From positions 1 to 64,000 of the forward strand of contig NZ_JAERQE010000002.1 in assembly GCF_016734765.1 (NCBI RefSeq): a DNA stretch of 64,000 bases. The letters run 5' to 3'. Source of the DNA: Microvirga soli (GTDB lineage: Bacteria > Pseudomonadota > Alphaproteobacteria > Rhizobiales > Beijerinckiaceae). Shown here in pieces: positions 36,006 through 51,720 of this stretch (position 1 is its first letter; each line of letters opens with the position of its first letter). Both the position numbers and the translations under genes were made by a program. The notes under the pieces are model-generated. The model worked only from the letters and a program-made list of their open reading frames with translations. It did not search any database and was not told the DNA's origin.

Positions 36006-36425
36006 ATGGCCGACAATAGGGCTGACACCCGCGTTTCCATGCGCACCCCGCTCGCCCGCGTGAAGGGCCTCGGCGCCTCCGGGCATGGCGTCGAGCATTG
36101 GTGGATCCACCGCATGACGGCGGTATCGAACATCCCGCTCATCATCGCCTTCGTGATCATCGTGGCGGCGCTGGCGGCCTCGCCCTCCTATCAGGACGCG
36201 ATCGCCATCATCTCGCATCCGCTCGTCGCGATCATCCTGATCCTCGCGGTCATCTCGGTGACGAACCACATGCGCCTCGGCATGCAGATCGTCATCGAGG
36301 ATTACGTGCACGACAAGGGCCTCAAGATCGCGGCCGTGATCGCGAACAATTTCTATGCCGTGATCATTGGAGTGGCCTGCCTCTACGCCATTCTCAAGGT
36401 CAGCCTCGGCCGCATCCTGGTTTAA
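36006..36425 (+). CDS. sdhD: Succinate dehydrogenase membrane anchor subunit
   Basis: The 139-residue second anchor has three helices. [21 protein letters not shown]-type opening (here [14 protein letters not shown]) and [21 protein letters not shown] are the alphaproteobacterial SdhD hallmarks, the latter with ubiquinone- and heme-region residues. It lies 12 bases after sdhC and 11 before sdhA. Confidence 0.96.
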   Translation: MADNRADTRVSMRTPLARVKGLGASGHGVEHWWIHRMTAVSNIPLIIAFVIIVAALAASPSYQDAIAIISHPLVAIILILAVISVTNHMRLGMQIVIEDYVHDKGLKIAAVIANNFYAVIIGVACLYAILKVSLGRILV

Positions 36426-36436
36426 GGAATTTTTCC

Positions 36437-38260
36437 ATGGCTCAAGCAACGAACGGCGCAGCCATCAACGGCAAGGCCTACAATATCATCGACCATACCT
36501 TCGACGTGGTGGTGGTGGGCGCGGGCGGCGCGGGCCTGCGCGCCACCGTCGGCTGCTCACAGGCCGGTCTTCGCACCGCCTGCATCACCAAGGTGTTCCC
36601 GACCCGCTCGCACACAGTTGCCGCGCAAGGGGGCATCTCGGCCTCGCTCGGCAACATGGGGCCGGACGATTGGCGCTGGCACATGTACGACACCGTGAAG
36701 GGGTCGGATTGGCTCGGCGACCAGGATGCCATCGAGTATCTCGTGCGCAATGCGCCCGCCGCCGTCTATGAGCTGGAGCACTGGGGCGTGCCGTTCTCCC
36801 GCACCAGCGAGGGCAAGATCTACCAGCGCCCCTTCGGCGGCATGACCACCGATTTCGGCAAGGGCACCGCCCAGCGCACGTGTGCTGCTGCCGACCGCAC
36901 GGGCCACGCGATCCTGCACACGCTGTACGGGCAGGCGGTGCGCAACCAGACCAACTTCTTCATCGAGTATTTCGCCCTCGACCTGATGATGGATTCCGAC
37001 GGCCGCTGCATCGGCGTCGTGGCCCTCAACCAGTCCACCGGCGAGATCCACCGCTTCCGCGCCCACATGACGATCCTGGCGACAGGCGGCTATGGACGCG
37101 CGTATTTCTCGGCGACCTCGGCCCATACCTGCACAGGTGACGGCAACGCCATGGTGCTGCGCGCCGGCCTGCCCCTGCAGGACATGGAGTTCGTGCAGTT
37201 CCACCCCACCGGCATCTACGGCTCGGGCTGCCTCATCACCGAGGGCGCGCGCGGCGAGGGCGGTTATCTCACGAACTCGGAAGGCGAGCGCTTCATGGAG
37301 CGCTATGCGCCTTCCGCCAAGGATCTTGCCTCCCGTGACGTGGTGTCCCGCGCCATGACCATGGAGATCCGCGCCGGCCGCGGCGTGGGCAAGAATAAGG
37401 ACCACATCTACCTGCACCTCGACCATCTCGACCCGAAGATCCTGCACGAGCGCCTGCCCGGCATTTCGGAGAGCGCCAAGATCTTCGCGGGTGTCGACGT
37501 GACCAAGGAGCCGATCCCGGTCCTGCCGACCGTGCACTACAACATGGGCGGCATCCCGACGAACTATCACGGCGAAGTGCTGACGCTCAAAAACGGCAAC
37601 CCGGACACGGTGGTACCGGGCCTGATGGCGCTCGGCGAAGCAGCCTGCGTGTCCGTGCACGGCGCGAACCGCCTCGGCTCGAACTCGCTCATCGACCTCG
37701 TGGTCTTCGGCCGCGCGGCGGGCCTGCGCTGCGCCGAGATCCTGGAGCCGAATGCCCGCCACACGGACCTTCCGAAGAGCGCCGATGAGCTCGCGCTCTC
37801 GCGCCTCGACAAGTTCCGCTATGCCAACGGCTCGACCTCGACCGCGGAACTGCGCCTCCAGATGCAGAAGACCATGCAGAACAACTGCGCGGTGTTCCGC
37901 ACCGGCGAGGTGCTGGAGGAAGGCAAGCAGCTCATCCACCAGGTCTGGTCTGCCGCTGCCGACGTGAAGGTCACGGACCGTTCGCTGATCTGGAACACCG
38001 ACCTTCTCGAGACGCTGGAGTTCGACAACCTGATCGGACAGGCGGTCGTCACCATGGAAGGCGCGGCCAACCGTCAGGAATCCCGCGGCGCGCATGCCCG
38101 CGAGGACTTCTCGGACCGCGACGACAAGAACTGGATGAAGCACACGCTGGCGTGGCTCGACGACACCTCCCACAAGGTGACCCTCGATTACCGCCCGGTG
38201 CACACCTACACCATGTCGAACGACATCCAGTACATCGAGCCCAAGGCTCGCGTGTACTAA
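36437..38260 (+). CDS. sdhA: Succinate dehydrogenase flavoprotein subunit
   Basis: The 607-residue catalytic subunit oxidises succinate to fumarate. FAD binding is shown by [13 protein letters not shown] and by H59 in [12 protein letters not shown], the covalent FAD site. Active-site motifs include [22 protein letters not shown] and [19 protein letters not shown]. The C-terminal DYRPVHTYT is also conserved. ATG 36437 is the first in-frame start after sdhD and matches the usual N-terminus of the family. Confidence 0.98.
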   Translation: MAQATNGAAINGKAYNIIDHTFDVVVVGAGGAGLRATVGCSQAGLRTACITKVFPTRSHTVAAQGGISASLGNMGPDDWRWHMYDTVKGSDWLGDQDAIEYLVRNAPAAVYELEHWGVPFSRTSEGKIYQRPFGGMTTDFGKGTAQRTCAAADRTGHAILHTLYGQAVRNQTNFFIEYFALDLMMDSDGRCIGVVALNQSTGEIHRFRAHMTILATGGYGRAYFSATSAHTCTGDGNAMVLRAGLPLQDMEFVQFHPTGIYGSGCLITEGARGEGGYLTNSEGERFMERYAPSAKDLASRDVVSRAMTMEIRAGRGVGKNKDHIYLHLDHLDPKILHERLPGISESAKIFAGVDVTKEPIPVLPTVHYNMGGIPTNYHGEVLTLKNGNPDTVVPGLMALGEAACVSVHGANRLGSNSLIDLVVFGRAAGLRCAEILEPNARHTDLPKSADELALSRLDKFRYANGSTSTAELRLQMQKTMQNNCAVFRTGEVLEEGKQLIHQVWSAAADVKVTDRSLIWNTDLLETLEFDNLIGQAVVTMEGAANRQESRGAHAREDFSDRDDKNWMKHTLAWLDDTSHKVTLDYRPVHTYTMSNDIQYIEPKARVY

Positions 38261-38275
38261 GGAAGACGAAAAACG

Positions 38276-39058
38276 ATGGCTCAGTTCACGCTTCCCAAGA
38301 ACTCCCAGTACACCGAAGGCAAGTCCTGGCCGAAGCCGGCCAATGAGGCGAACCTTCAGGCGTTCCGTATCTATCGCTGGAACCCGGATGACGGCGCCAA
38401 TCCGCGCATCGACACCTATTATGTCGACCGTGACGATTGCGGCCCGATGGTTCTGGACGCGCTGTTGTGGATCAAGAACAACGTCGATTCGACCCTGGTC
38501 TTCCGCCGCTCCTGCCGCGAGGGCATCTGCGGGTCCTGCTCCATGAACATCATGGGCAAGAACACGCTGGCCTGCACGCTCGGCATCGACGATTGCGACA
38601 GCGACACCATCAAGATCTATCCGCTGCCGCACATGCCGGTGCTCAAAGATCTGGTACCGGACCTCACGAGCTTCTTCGCCCAGCACGCGGCCATCGAGCC
38701 CTGGCTGCAGACGCAGACGGCGGAGCCCGAGACCGAGTGGCGCCAGACCCCCGAAGAGCGCTCGAAGCTCGATGGGCTCTACGAGTGCATTCTCTGTGCC
38801 TGCTGCACCACCTCGTGCCCGAGCTATTGGTGGAATGGCGACCGGTTCTTGGGGCCGGCTGCCCTGCTCCAGGCCTATCGCTGGCTCATCGACAGCCGCG
38901 ACGAGTCCACGGGCGAGCGCCTCGACAACCTGCATGATCCGTTCCGGCTCTATCGCTGCCACACGATCATGAACTGCGCGAACACCTGCCCGAAGGGCCT
39001 GAACCCGGCCAAGGCCATCGCCGAGATCAAGAAGATGATGATCGCTCGCGCGGTCTGA
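38276..39058 (+). CDS. sdhB: Succinate dehydrogenase iron-sulfur subunit
   Basis: The 260-residue subunit passes electrons from SdhA to ubiquinone. The [2Fe-2S] cluster ligands are C80, C85 and C88 ([10 protein letters not shown]) with a further Cys downstream; [4Fe-4S] and [3Fe-4S] ligands are in [16 protein letters not shown] and [17 protein letters not shown]. It ends the sdh operon before a strong terminator. Confidence 0.98.
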   Translation: MAQFTLPKNSQYTEGKSWPKPANEANLQAFRIYRWNPDDGANPRIDTYYVDRDDCGPMVLDALLWIKNNVDSTLVFRRSCREGICGSCSMNIMGKNTLACTLGIDDCDSDTIKIYPLPHMPVLKDLVPDLTSFFAQHAAIEPWLQTQTAEPETEWRQTPEERSKLDGLYECILCACCTTSCPSYWWNGDRFLGPAALLQAYRWLIDSRDESTGERLDNLHDPFRLYRCHTIMNCANTCPKGLNPAKAIAEIKKMMIARAV

Positions 39059-39095
39059 GGCGTCGTTGGTGACGCCTCCTGGCAACACTTTGATC

Positions 39096-39122
39096 AAAAG
39101 GCGCCTTTGGCGCCTTTTTTTA
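39096..39122 (+). terminator. Rho-independent terminator of sdhCDAB
   Basis: Arms AAAAGGCGCC (39096-39105) and GGCGCCTTTT around a 3-base loop are followed by a run of T. It lies 37 bases after the sdhB stop. Confidence 0.9.
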
Positions 39123-39242
39123 TGATTTGCGATCCCATATGTCGAAACCGGAACAATGTTGGCCTAGGTTCATATTCCTCGGAATAACCTCAAGCCGATA
39201 ATCAGGCCGTCGTTGAAAACGGCCTCGCATGAGAGGACCAGG

Positions 39243-39836
39243 ATGAAGACTTACCATTGGCTCGCGACGGCCGTGATGTGCTCCGCTCTCGCCCTTGGCG
39301 CATGCTCCTCGACCCGTCTCGGCGGGCCGCCGGTGCGCAGCGCGAATGCCGCTCCCATTGTCGATGCACCGCCGGTCGAGGCTGTGCCGTCCGGCCCTGT
39401 CGAGGCGACGCCCCTGCCCCCGGTCGCCGGCGCGCCGCTCGCCTCCGATCCCATGGCTCCCCCGGCCGGAGGCACAGACATCGCCGGCTTGCCCCCCGCT
39501 CCGCCGCCTCCGACCATTGGCGGACCGGCCCCTGCGCCCGCCGCCGCTTCAGCGCCGACAAGCCGCACCGCGATGGTCGGCAGCTGGAGCGCCCAGACAT
39601 CCGGCGGCAGCTGCCGCATCCAGCTCTCCAGCTCACCAGCGCTCGACCTCTACCGCGCCTCGGCCTCAGGCTGCTCCAACCAGGACCTGTCCCGGGTCAA
39701 TGCCTGGGATTATCGCGACGGTGAGGTCTATCTCTACCAGACCGGGGGTGCCGTGGCGGCGCGCCTGCGCGGCTCGTCCGGGTCGCTGAGCGGTGTGCTG
39801 GCCAAGTCGGGTGCTCCGCTGTCGCTCTCGCGGTAA
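39243..39836 (+). CDS. Omp19-like lipoprotein with protease-inhibitor domain (AprI/Inh family)
   Basis: The 197-residue lipoprotein has a lipobox ALGAC with lipidation at C21, a long Pro/Ala-rich linker (about 25-105) and a C-terminal beta-barrel-like domain (about 105-197: TAMVGSWSAQTSGGSCRI, NAWDYRDGEVYLY, LSGVLAKSGAPLSLSR). The end and the order of motifs match Brucella Omp19, an outer-membrane lipoprotein related to bacterial metalloprotease inhibitors. Inhibition of proteases is known for the Brucella homologue; here it is inference. It is transcribed alone, with a palindromic element after it. Confidence 0.85.
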   Translation: MKTYHWLATAVMCSALALGACSSTRLGGPPVRSANAAPIVDAPPVEAVPSGPVEATPLPPVAGAPLASDPMAPPAGGTDIAGLPPAPPPPTIGGPAPAPAAASAPTSRTAMVGSWSAQTSGGSCRIQLSSSPALDLYRASASGCSNQDLSRVNAWDYRDGEVYLYQTGGAVAARLRGSSGSLSGVLAKSGAPLSLSR

Positions 39837-39882
39837 CGAACAGGTAGCAAGGACCCGCTGACCTTCAGCGAATGAGTCTCCA

Positions 39883-39964
39883 CCGTCATGGCCGGGCTTG
39901 TCCCGGCCATCCACGTTTTAGAAGCTTGAAGACGTGGACCCCGGAACAAGTCCGGGGATGACGG
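39883..39964. repeat. Composite intergenic palindrome (GTCATGGCCGGG type)
   Basis: Two hairpins, ATGGCCGGG/CCCGGCCAT (39888-39910) and CCCCGGA/TCCGGGG (39939-39957), sit inside outer arms CCGTCAT and ATGACGG (39883 and 39958). The complete unit is an ~82-base nested inverted repeat of a type dispersed between genes in this order. It lies between the Omp19-like gene and zapE. Confidence 0.75.
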
Positions 39965-40037
39965 AATAGGCTGTCTTTTAAAACGATTGGCTTGAAGGCG
40001 TTTGCGCTCAACGCCCTGGAGCGCTATCGATCATCCC

Positions 40038-41237
40038 GTGAACGACACCTCCTTCTCCTCGCCCCGCTCCATCACGGCCCGCTACAACGCCCTGGTCACG
40101 TCCGGCGCCATCGAGCGCGATCCGGCGCAGGTTGCGCTGCTGAAAAGGCTGGAGGCGTTGGCGGAAAGCCTCGCCAATCATCGCCTCGCCCGCAAGCCCA
40201 GCGCGCTGGGCTGGCTCTTCGGCAAGAAGAGCAAGGACCACGCGCCGCCCAAGGGGCTCTATGTCTGGGGTTCGGTCGGGCGCGGCAAGACCATGCTCAT
40301 GGACCTGTTCTTCGAGGCTCTGCCCGTGCGACGCAAGCGCCGAGTCCATTTCCACGCCTTCCTGTCGGACGTGCACGAGCGCATCCACGCCTACCGGCAG
40401 AAACTGAAGGCGGGTGAGGTCTCGGGCGACGATCCCATTGCGCCTGTGGCTGAGGCGCTCGCGAACGAGGCCTGGGTGCTTTGCTTCGACGAGTTCACCG
40501 TCACCGACATCGCCGACGCCATGATCCTCGGGCGCCTGTTCACGGCGCTCTTCGCCCATGGGGTCGTGGTGGTGGCGACCTCCAACGTCGAACCGGACCG
40601 GCTCTACGAGGGCGGCCTCAACCGTTCGCTCTTCCTGCCCTTCATCGGGCTCCTGCAGGAGCGGATGGCCGTGGTGAAGCTCGAGTCCCGCACCGATTTC
40701 CGGCTCGAAAAGCTCGCCGGCAGCCCGGTCTTCTACACGCCGGCCGACGAGCAATCCCACGTGGCGCTCACCCGCGCCTTCAGGAGCCTTACGGGCCGGG
40801 AGCAGGGTAAGCCAGTGACCCTGACCGTGAAGGGCCACCCGGTGGAGGTGCCCCAGGCCGCGGGCGGCGTGGCGCGCTTCTCCTTCGAGGATCTCTGCTC
40901 CAAACCCCTGGGGGCCGCCGATTACTTGGCTGTCGCCGAGGAGTTCCACACGGTCATCCTGGAGAACATCCCCACGATGAGCTTGGAGCGGCGCAACGAG
41001 GCTAAGCGCTTCATCATGCTCATCGATGCTCTCTACGATGCCCATGTGAAGCTTCTGGCTTCGGCGCAGGCCGAGGTGCCTGAACTCTATCATGCGGATT
41101 CCGGCCGCGAGGCGTTCGAGTTCGACCGCACAGTGTCGCGCCTCATCGAAATGCGCTCCGAGGAATACCTGTCCCTGCCGCACGGCCGCTCGGATTCCGA
41201 GGCCTCAGGCGGTTCGGCGGGACTTGCCGAGACATGA
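40038..41237 (+). CDS. zapE: ZapE/AFG1-like ATPase
   Basis: The 399-residue AAA-type ATPase has Walker A in GSVGRGKTMLMDLFF and Walker B in AWVLCFDEFTVTDIADAMIL, plus HFHAFLSDVH and NTSN-like ATSNVEPDRLY. ZapE in E. coli regulates FtsZ rings at division; the mitochondrial relative AFG1 acts on respiratory complexes. GTG 40038 is chosen over an upstream in-frame TTG; the ribosome site is weak. The gene lies between sdh and mdh in many alphaproteobacteria, and overlaps tetR (ATGA). Confidence 0.92.
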   Translation: MNDTSFSSPRSITARYNALVTSGAIERDPAQVALLKRLEALAESLANHRLARKPSALGWLFGKKSKDHAPPKGLYVWGSVGRGKTMLMDLFFEALPVRRKRRVHFHAFLSDVHERIHAYRQKLKAGEVSGDDPIAPVAEALANEAWVLCFDEFTVTDIADAMILGRLFTALFAHGVVVVATSNVEPDRLYEGGLNRSLFLPFIGLLQERMAVVKLESRTDFRLEKLAGSPVFYTPADEQSHVALTRAFRSLTGREQGKPVTLTVKGHPVEVPQAAGGVARFSFEDLCSKPLGAADYLAVAEEFHTVILENIPTMSLERRNEAKRFIMLIDALYDAHVKLLASAQAEVPELYHADSGREAFEFDRTVSRLIEMRSEEYLSLPHGRSDSEASGGSAGLAET

Positions 41238-41863
41238 AGCGGCCGGCCGGCAGCCTGGGGAAGGGGGCGGAGACCGCTCCGGCCGACACCCGGCTGCTTG
41301 CTATTGCCGCCGACCAGCTCAAGGAGTTCGGCCCCAGGCACGTCACCGTGGTGGGCATTGCCGATGCGGCCGGCATGACCCATGCCAACGTCTACCGCTA
41401 CTTCACCAACAAGGCCGCCCTCATCGACGCGGTTGCCGGCCAATGGCTGCGGCGGATGGAGGCGACGATTGCCGACATCGCGGACTCCCCCGATCCGGCC
41501 GACGACAAGCTCGAGCGCCTGATCCAGGCCTGGGCAAGGATCCACCGGGATCTCCTGAAGGAAGACGGTCACCTCTTCGACGTCTATTGCACGGCCACCG
41601 AGACCTCGCGTCCTCTCGTGCGCAAGCACCGAGCCCGCATGCGCCAGCTGATTGAGCGGGTTCTGGACGAGGGGATCGTCACGAGCAAGTTCGACCCACG
41701 GGATCGGGAGAAAGCCCATGCCTTCATCAGCGATGCGGTCTATCGCTTCATCAACCCGCTGACGGTTCGCCTGGACGCGGAGGTGCCGCAGGACATCCTC
41801 GACCAGCGTCTCGCCACCATGATCCGGGTGGTGCTGAGGGCCCTGGCGAACGGCAGCGTCTAG
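41234..41863 (+). CDS. TetR-family transcriptional regulator
   Basis: The 209-residue regulator has an N-terminal helix-turn-helix (about 20-66: VTVVGIADAAGMTHANVYRYFTNKAAL) and a helical ligand-binding domain. Its start overlaps the zapE stop. The target is unknown; a near-perfect 24-base palindrome begins 6 bases after its stop codon and may be its operator, with mdh being the next gene. Confidence 0.88.
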   Translation: MKRPAGSLGKGAETAPADTRLLAIAADQLKEFGPRHVTVVGIADAAGMTHANVYRYFTNKAALIDAVAGQWLRRMEATIADIADSPDPADDKLERLIQAWARIHRDLLKEDGHLFDVYCTATETSRPLVRKHRARMRQLIERVLDEGIVTSKFDPRDREKAHAFISDAVYRFINPLTVRLDAEVPQDILDQRLATMIRVVLRALANGSV

Positions 41864-41868
41864 GGTCA

Positions 41869-41892
41869 GTTACAAATTTCGAAAATTGTAAC
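41869..41892. promoter_or_regulatory. 24-base palindrome between tetR and mdh
   Basis: Outer arms GTTACAA (41869-41875) and TTGTAAC (41886-41892) enclose TTTCGAAA-like symmetry; only the symmetric pair at positions 8 and 17 of the 24 breaks the match. No T run follows, so a terminator is unlikely. Size and symmetry suit a TetR-type dimer site, about 200 bases upstream of mdh. Confidence 0.4.
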
Positions 41893-42016
41893 AGGAAAAT
41901 TCCGGCAGGCTTACCTCAGCAAGCTCTTGTAAACACGAAGTATTTCCTGATTGTTAAGCTTGAGAACACTTTTCCGGGGTCTCAAAGCCTGGCCTGTTAA
42001 CCTTTTGATCGCTTGA

Positions 42017-43060
<1,044 letters not shown>

Positions 43061-43074
43061 AACAATTTTGCGTC

Positions 43075-43099
43075 ATGGCCGGGCTTTTGTTCCGGCCAT
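43075..43099. repeat. Intergenic palindrome between mdh and sucC
   Basis: Arms ATGGCCGG (43075-43082) and CCGGCCAT (43092-43099) are the same type as the element at 39888. It fills most of the 73 bases between mdh and sucC. Confidence 0.7.
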
Positions 43100-43133
43100 C
43101 CACGTCTTCAACCGCCGACGCGGAGAGAAACGA

Positions 43134-44333
<1,200 letters not shown>

Positions 44334-44344
44334 GGTTCGACCCG

Positions 44345-45232
44345 ATGTCCATCCTCATCACCAAAGACACCAAGGTCATCTGCCAGGGCTTCACCGGCAA
44401 GAACGGGACCTTCCATTCCGAGCAGGCCATCGCCTACGGCACCAAGATGGTCGGCGGCACCTCGCCGGGCAAAGGCGGCTCCACCCATCTCGGCCTGCCC
44501 GTGTTCGACACGGTCATGGAAGCGCGCGAGAAGACCGGGGCCGACGCCTCCGTCGTCTACGTTCCGCCGCCGGGTGCGGCTGACGCCATCTGCGAGGCCA
44601 TTCAGGCCGAGATCCCGCTCATCGTCTGCATCACGGAAGGTATTCCGGTGCAGGACATGGTGCGCGTGAAGCGCTCGCTCCAAGGCTCCAAGTCGCGCCT
44701 CATCGGCCCGAACTGCCCCGGCATCGTCACCGCAGGCGAGTCGAAGATCGGCATCATGCCGGCCAACATCTTCAAGCCGGGTTCCGTCGGCATCGTGTCG
44801 CGCTCCGGCACGCTCACCTACGAGGCCGTGTTCCAGACCACCAATGAGGGCCTTGGCCAGACCACCGCGGTCGGCATCGGCGGCGACCCGGTGAAGGGCA
44901 CCGAGTTCATCGAGATGCTCGACATGTTCCTCTCCGACCCGAAGACCGAGTCGATCGTCATGATCGGCGAGATCGGCGGTTCGGCCGAGGAAGAAGCGGC
45001 CGACTTCATCGCCCGCGAGGCCAAGAAGGGCCGCAAGAAGCCGATGGTCGGCTTCATCGCCGGCCGCACGGCGCCTCCCGGACGCCGCATGGGCCATGCC
45101 GGCGCCATCATCTCCGGCGGCAAGGGCGGTGCGGAAGACAAGATCGCCGCCATGGAGGCTGCGGGCATCCGCGTGTCGCCGTCGCCGGCCCGCCTCGGCA
45201 AGACCCTCGTCGAGGTTCTTAAGGGCAAGTAA
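44345..45232 (+). CDS. sucD: Succinyl-CoA synthetase alpha subunit
   Basis: The 295-residue subunit binds CoA ([15 protein letters not shown]) and carries the phosphohistidine H251 ([15 protein letters not shown]). The [12 protein letters not shown] loop and [11 protein letters not shown] are also conserved. It follows sucC in the same operon; the short gap to sucA holds a GC-rich hairpin. Confidence 0.98.
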   Translation: MSILITKDTKVICQGFTGKNGTFHSEQAIAYGTKMVGGTSPGKGGSTHLGLPVFDTVMEAREKTGADASVVYVPPPGAADAICEAIQAEIPLIVCITEGIPVQDMVRVKRSLQGSKSRLIGPNCPGIVTAGESKIGIMPANIFKPGSVGIVSRSGTLTYEAVFQTTNEGLGQTTAVGIGGDPVKGTEFIEMLDMFLSDPKTESIVMIGEIGGSAEEEAADFIAREAKKGRKKPMVGFIAGRTAPPGRRMGHAGAIISGGKGGAEDKIAAMEAAGIRVSPSPARLGKTLVEVLKGK

Positions 45233-45240
45233 CCGATAAA

Positions 45241-45264
45241 GGCCGCCTCGAACCCGGGGCGGCC
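45241..45264 (+). terminator. Hairpin between sucD and sucA (possible attenuator)
   Basis: Arms GGCCGCC (45241-45247) and GGCGGCC (45258-45264) are followed, 7 bases later, by TTTTTT. The gap before the T run makes it a weak terminator, which could lower transcription into sucA or mark a processing site. Confidence 0.4.
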
Positions 45265-45293
45265 CACAGTCATTTTTTCAATCGAGTATTGTC

Positions 45294-48254
<2,961 letters not shown>

Positions 48255-48323
48255 AGCCCGCGGGAGCACTCATCCGATTCCGAGGGGCTGGGCAACCGGC
48301 TCCGCAAAGACCCGAAGACGATC

Positions 48324-49556
48324 ATGGCAACCGAAATCCGCGTACCCACCCTTGGCGAATCCGTATCAGAGGCCACCATCGGCCGCTGGTTCAAGAAGCC
48401 CGGCGATCCCGTGAAGGCCGATGAGCCCGTGCTCGAGCTGGAGACTGACAAGGTCACCCTCGAGGTCAACGCGCCCACGAGCGGCACGCTGGGCGACATC
48501 ATCGCCAAGGACGGCGAGACGGTGAGCCCCGGTGCGGTGCTCGGCTCCATCGTCGACGGCGGCGCGGCGGCGGCTCCTGCTGCTGCTCCGAAGGCTGAAG
48601 CCTCCAAGGCTGCTCCGGCTCCCGCTGCAGCGCCTGCACCAGTTGCCGCCGCTCCCGGCGCCGCCCAGGATCACGGCCCGGCCGTGGCTCGTCTTGCTGC
48701 AGAGAGCGGCGTGAGCCCGGTCAATGTCGGTGGCACCGGTAAGGATGGTCGCGTGACCAAGGGCGACATGCTCGCGGCCATTGCCACGGGCGGCGCCCAG
48801 GCTGCCGCGCCGAGCGCCCCGGTTCAGGTGCGTGCGCCTTCCGCACCGAGCGACGCAGAGCGCGAAGAACGTGTGAAGATGACGAAGCTGCGCCAGACCA
48901 TCGCGCGCCGCCTCAAGGATGCCCAGAACTCTGCCGCCATGCTCACCACGTTCAACGACGTGGACATGAGCGCAGTGATGAACATGCGCAGCCAGTACAA
49001 GGACGTGTTCGAGAAGAAGCACGGCACCAAGCTCGGCTTCATGGGCTTCTTCACCAAGGCGGTGATTCAGGCCCTCAGGGACGTGCCGGCGGTCAACGCC
49101 GAGATCGACGGCCAGGATCTCGTCTACAAGAACTACTATCACATCGGCATCGCGGTCGGCACCGAGAAAGGCCTCGTGGTGCCTGTGGTGCGCGACGCGG
49201 ACGATCTCTCCGTCGCCGGCATCGAGAAGAAGATCGCCGATTTCGGCAAGCGCGCCCGTGACGGCAAGCTCTCCATCGACGAGATGCAGGGCGGCACCTT
49301 CACCATCACCAACGGCGGCATCTACGGATCGCTCATGTCGACACCGATCCTCAACGCGCCGCAATCGGGCATTCTCGGCATGCACCGCATCGAGGACCGT
49401 CCGGTGGTGCGCAACGGCCAAGTGGTCGTGCGCCCGATGATGTATCTCGCGCTCTCCTACGATCACCGCATCGTCGACGGCAAGGAAGCCGTGACCTTCC
49501 TCGTGAGGGTCAAGGAAGCCCTAGAGGATCCGGCGCGCCTCGTGCTCGACCTGTAA
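48324..49556 (+). CDS. sucB: Dihydrolipoyl succinyltransferase E2 of 2-oxoglutarate dehydrogenase
   Basis: The 410-residue protein has one lipoyl domain (about 2-76; lipoyl-lysine K43 in ETDKVTLEV), an Ala/Pro-rich linker (80-110), a peripheral subunit-binding domain (about 115-150: [21 protein letters not shown]) and a catalytic domain (180-410) ending with H381 and D385 in [11 protein letters not shown]. One lipoyl domain is usual for E2o. It lies 69 bases after sucA. Confidence 0.97.
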   Translation: MATEIRVPTLGESVSEATIGRWFKKPGDPVKADEPVLELETDKVTLEVNAPTSGTLGDIIAKDGETVSPGAVLGSIVDGGAAAAPAAAPKAEASKAAPAPAAAPAPVAAAPGAAQDHGPAVARLAAESGVSPVNVGGTGKDGRVTKGDMLAAIATGGAQAAAPSAPVQVRAPSAPSDAEREERVKMTKLRQTIARRLKDAQNSAAMLTTFNDVDMSAVMNMRSQYKDVFEKKHGTKLGFMGFFTKAVIQALRDVPAVNAEIDGQDLVYKNYYHIGIAVGTEKGLVVPVVRDADDLSVAGIEKKIADFGKRARDGKLSIDEMQGGTFTITNGGIYGSLMSTPILNAPQSGILGMHRIEDRPVVRNGQVVVRPMMYLALSYDHRIVDGKEAVTFLVRVKEALEDPARLVLDL

Positions 49557-49574
49557 GTTTTCAACATTCCTGTC

Positions 49575-49656
49575 ATGGCCGGCCCTGTGCCGGCCATCTC
49601 GATCGGAGAGGCAATACGCTTCACCGTATCGGGATCACCGGCACAAGGCCGGTGAT
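49575..49656. repeat. Paired intergenic palindromes between sucB and lpd
   Basis: Two hairpins, ATGGCCGGC/GCCGGCCAT (49575-49597) and ATCACCGGC/GCCGGTGAT (49634-49656), bracket 36 bases and share a GTCAT/ATGAC outer pair. This is the same element type as at 39883 and nearly fills the 120 bases between genes. Confidence 0.75.
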
Positions 49657-49676
49657 GACGAAGCGAGGGTAAATCA

Positions 49677-51074
49677 ATGTCCTACGATGTCATCGTCATC
49701 GGCACCGGCCCCGGCGGCTACGTGGCCGCCATTCGCGCCGCGCAGCTCGGCCTCAAGACGGCCGTGGTGGAAAAGCGCAAGACCCATGGCGGCACCTGCC
49801 TCAATGTGGGGTGCATTCCGTCCAAGGCCCTGCTGCATGCCTCGCACATGTTCCATGATTCGCAGCATTTCGCCGACATGGGTATCGGCGTGAGCGCCCC
49901 GACTCTCGATCTCAAGAAGATGCTCGAGTTCAAGCAGGAAGGCGTCGACGGCAACACCAAGGGCGTCGAGTTCCTGCTCAAGAAGAACAAGATCGATGCT
50001 TTCATCGGCACCGCGCGCATCGCGGCTGCCGGCCAGGTCGAGGTGACGGCCGAGGACGGCTCGAACCAGATCCTCGAGACGAAGAACATCGTCATCGCCA
50101 CCGGCTCCGACGTGACCCGCCTGCCGGGCATCGAGATCGACGAGAAGGTGGTGGTGTCCTCCACCGGCGCGCTCGATCTGGAGACCGTGCCGAAGCGCCT
50201 CGTGGTGATCGGCGCCGGCGTGATCGGCTTGGAGCTCGGCTCCGTGTGGTGCCGCCTCGGTTCCGAGGTGACGGTCGTGGAATATCTCGACCGCATCCTG
50301 CCCGGCATGGATGGCGAGGTGGCCAAGAACTTCCAGCGCATCCTCAGCAAGCAGGGTTTTGCGTTCAAGCTCGGCGCCAAGGTGACCAAGGTCGAGCGGA
50401 CCGGCAACGGCGCGACGCTCACCGTCGAGCCAGCCGCCGGCGGATCGCCTGAGACGCTTCAAGCCGATGTGGTGCTCGTGGCCGTCGGTCGCGTGCCCTA
50501 TACGCAGGGGCTCGGTCTCGACAAGGTGGGCGTCCAGCTCGACAACCGCGGCCGCATCCAGACCGACGCGCATTTCTCCACCAACGTCACCGGCATCTAT
50601 GCCATCGGCGACGTGATCGCCGGCCCCATGCTCGCTCACAAGGCCGAGGATGAGGGTGTGGCCGTGGCCGAGATCATCGCCGGCAAGGCGGGCCACGTGA
50701 ACTACGACGTGATCCCGAGCGTGGTCTACACGTTCCCCGAGGTCGCCTCCGTGGGCAAGACCGAAGAGGAACTGAAGGCCGCAGGTGTCGCCTACAACAC
50801 GGGCAAGTTCCCCTTCACGGCCAATGGCCGCGCCAAGGTGAACCGCACGACGGACGGCTTCGTGAAGATCCTGGCCGATGCCGCGACCGACAAAGTGCTC
50901 GGCGTGCACATCGTCGGCGCTGAAGCCGGCAACCTCATCCACGAGGCGGCGATCGCCATGGAGTTCGGGGCATCAAGCGAGGACATGGCCCGCACCTGCC
51001 ATGCGCATCCGACCCTTGCGGAGGCTGTGAAGGAAGCCGCGTTGGCGGTGGAGAAGCGCGCCATTCACATGTAA
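49677..51074 (+). CDS. lpd: Dihydrolipoyl dehydrogenase (E3)
   Basis: The 465-residue FAD enzyme reoxidises lipoyl groups of E2 with NAD. FAD binding [17 protein letters not shown], redox disulfide C41/C46 ([13 protein letters not shown]), NAD fold [13 protein letters not shown], and the C-terminal active-site His in [10 protein letters not shown] are all present. It closes the 2-oxoglutarate dehydrogenase operon. Confidence 0.98.
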   Translation: MSYDVIVIGTGPGGYVAAIRAAQLGLKTAVVEKRKTHGGTCLNVGCIPSKALLHASHMFHDSQHFADMGIGVSAPTLDLKKMLEFKQEGVDGNTKGVEFLLKKNKIDAFIGTARIAAAGQVEVTAEDGSNQILETKNIVIATGSDVTRLPGIEIDEKVVVSSTGALDLETVPKRLVVIGAGVIGLELGSVWCRLGSEVTVVEYLDRILPGMDGEVAKNFQRILSKQGFAFKLGAKVTKVERTGNGATLTVEPAAGGSPETLQADVVLVAVGRVPYTQGLGLDKVGVQLDNRGRIQTDAHFSTNVTGIYAIGDVIAGPMLAHKAEDEGVAVAEIIAGKAGHVNYDVIPSVVYTFPEVASVGKTEEELKAAGVAYNTGKFPFTANGRAKVNRTTDGFVKILADAATDKVLGVHIVGAEAGNLIHEAAIAMEFGASSEDMARTCHAHPTLAEAVKEAALAVEKRAIHM

Positions 51075-51083
51075 TATGGATTC

Positions 51084-51710
51084 ATGGCAAAGCTCCACTT
51101 CATCTACTCGGTGATGAATGCAGGCAAGACGACCCATCTCCTGCAGGTTCGTTACAATTACATCGAGAATGGCGGCAACGTGCTGCTGTTCACCAGCCTG
51201 ATCGACGACCGGTTCGGCGTCGGCAAGGTGAAGTCGCGCATCGGCCTTGAGGCCGATGCGATTCCCTTGCGCAAGAGCGACGATATCGCGGCCACCGTGG
51301 CGGCCGAGCATGCCAAGAAGCCCGTCACGGTGGTGCTGATCGACGAGGTCCAGTTCATGACCGCCGATCAGGTCCGCCAGCTCGCCTGGATCGTCGACGA
51401 GCTGAACGTGCCCGTCATGGCCTACGGCCTGAAGAACAACGTCTACGGCACGCTGTTCAGCGACGCGATCATCGCCATGATGGCGCTGGCGCAGGATTTC
51501 CAGGAAATCAAGCAGCTCTGCCATTGCGGCCGCAAGGCCACGATGATCCTGAAATACGACCGCAACGGCGAAGCCGTGCGCTCCGGCGAGGTGGTCGAGA
51601 TCGGCGGCGAAGGCCGTTACGTCTCCGTCTGCCGCCCGCATTGGACGGCGGGCGATATCGGCCCCGCCGCGCGGCAGCTGCTGGCCGAAACAGTCGTGGC
51701 GGCAGAATAG
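51084..51710 (+). CDS. tdk: Thymidine kinase
   Basis: The 208-residue enzyme phosphorylates thymidine to dTMP in the salvage route. P-loop SVMNAGKTT (9-17), the Walker B-like LIDEVQFM, and the zinc-binding CHCGRKA plus CRPHW near the C-terminus identify a type II kinase. It starts 9 bases after lpd and may read from that operon. Confidence 0.95.
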   Translation: MAKLHFIYSVMNAGKTTHLLQVRYNYIENGGNVLLFTSLIDDRFGVGKVKSRIGLEADAIPLRKSDDIAATVAAEHAKKPVTVVLIDEVQFMTADQVRQLAWIVDELNVPVMAYGLKNNVYGTLFSDAIIAMMALAQDFQEIKQLCHCGRKATMILKYDRNGEAVRSGEVVEIGGEGRYVSVCRPHWTAGDIGPAARQLLAETVVAAE

Positions 51711-51720
51711 CCACCATCGT

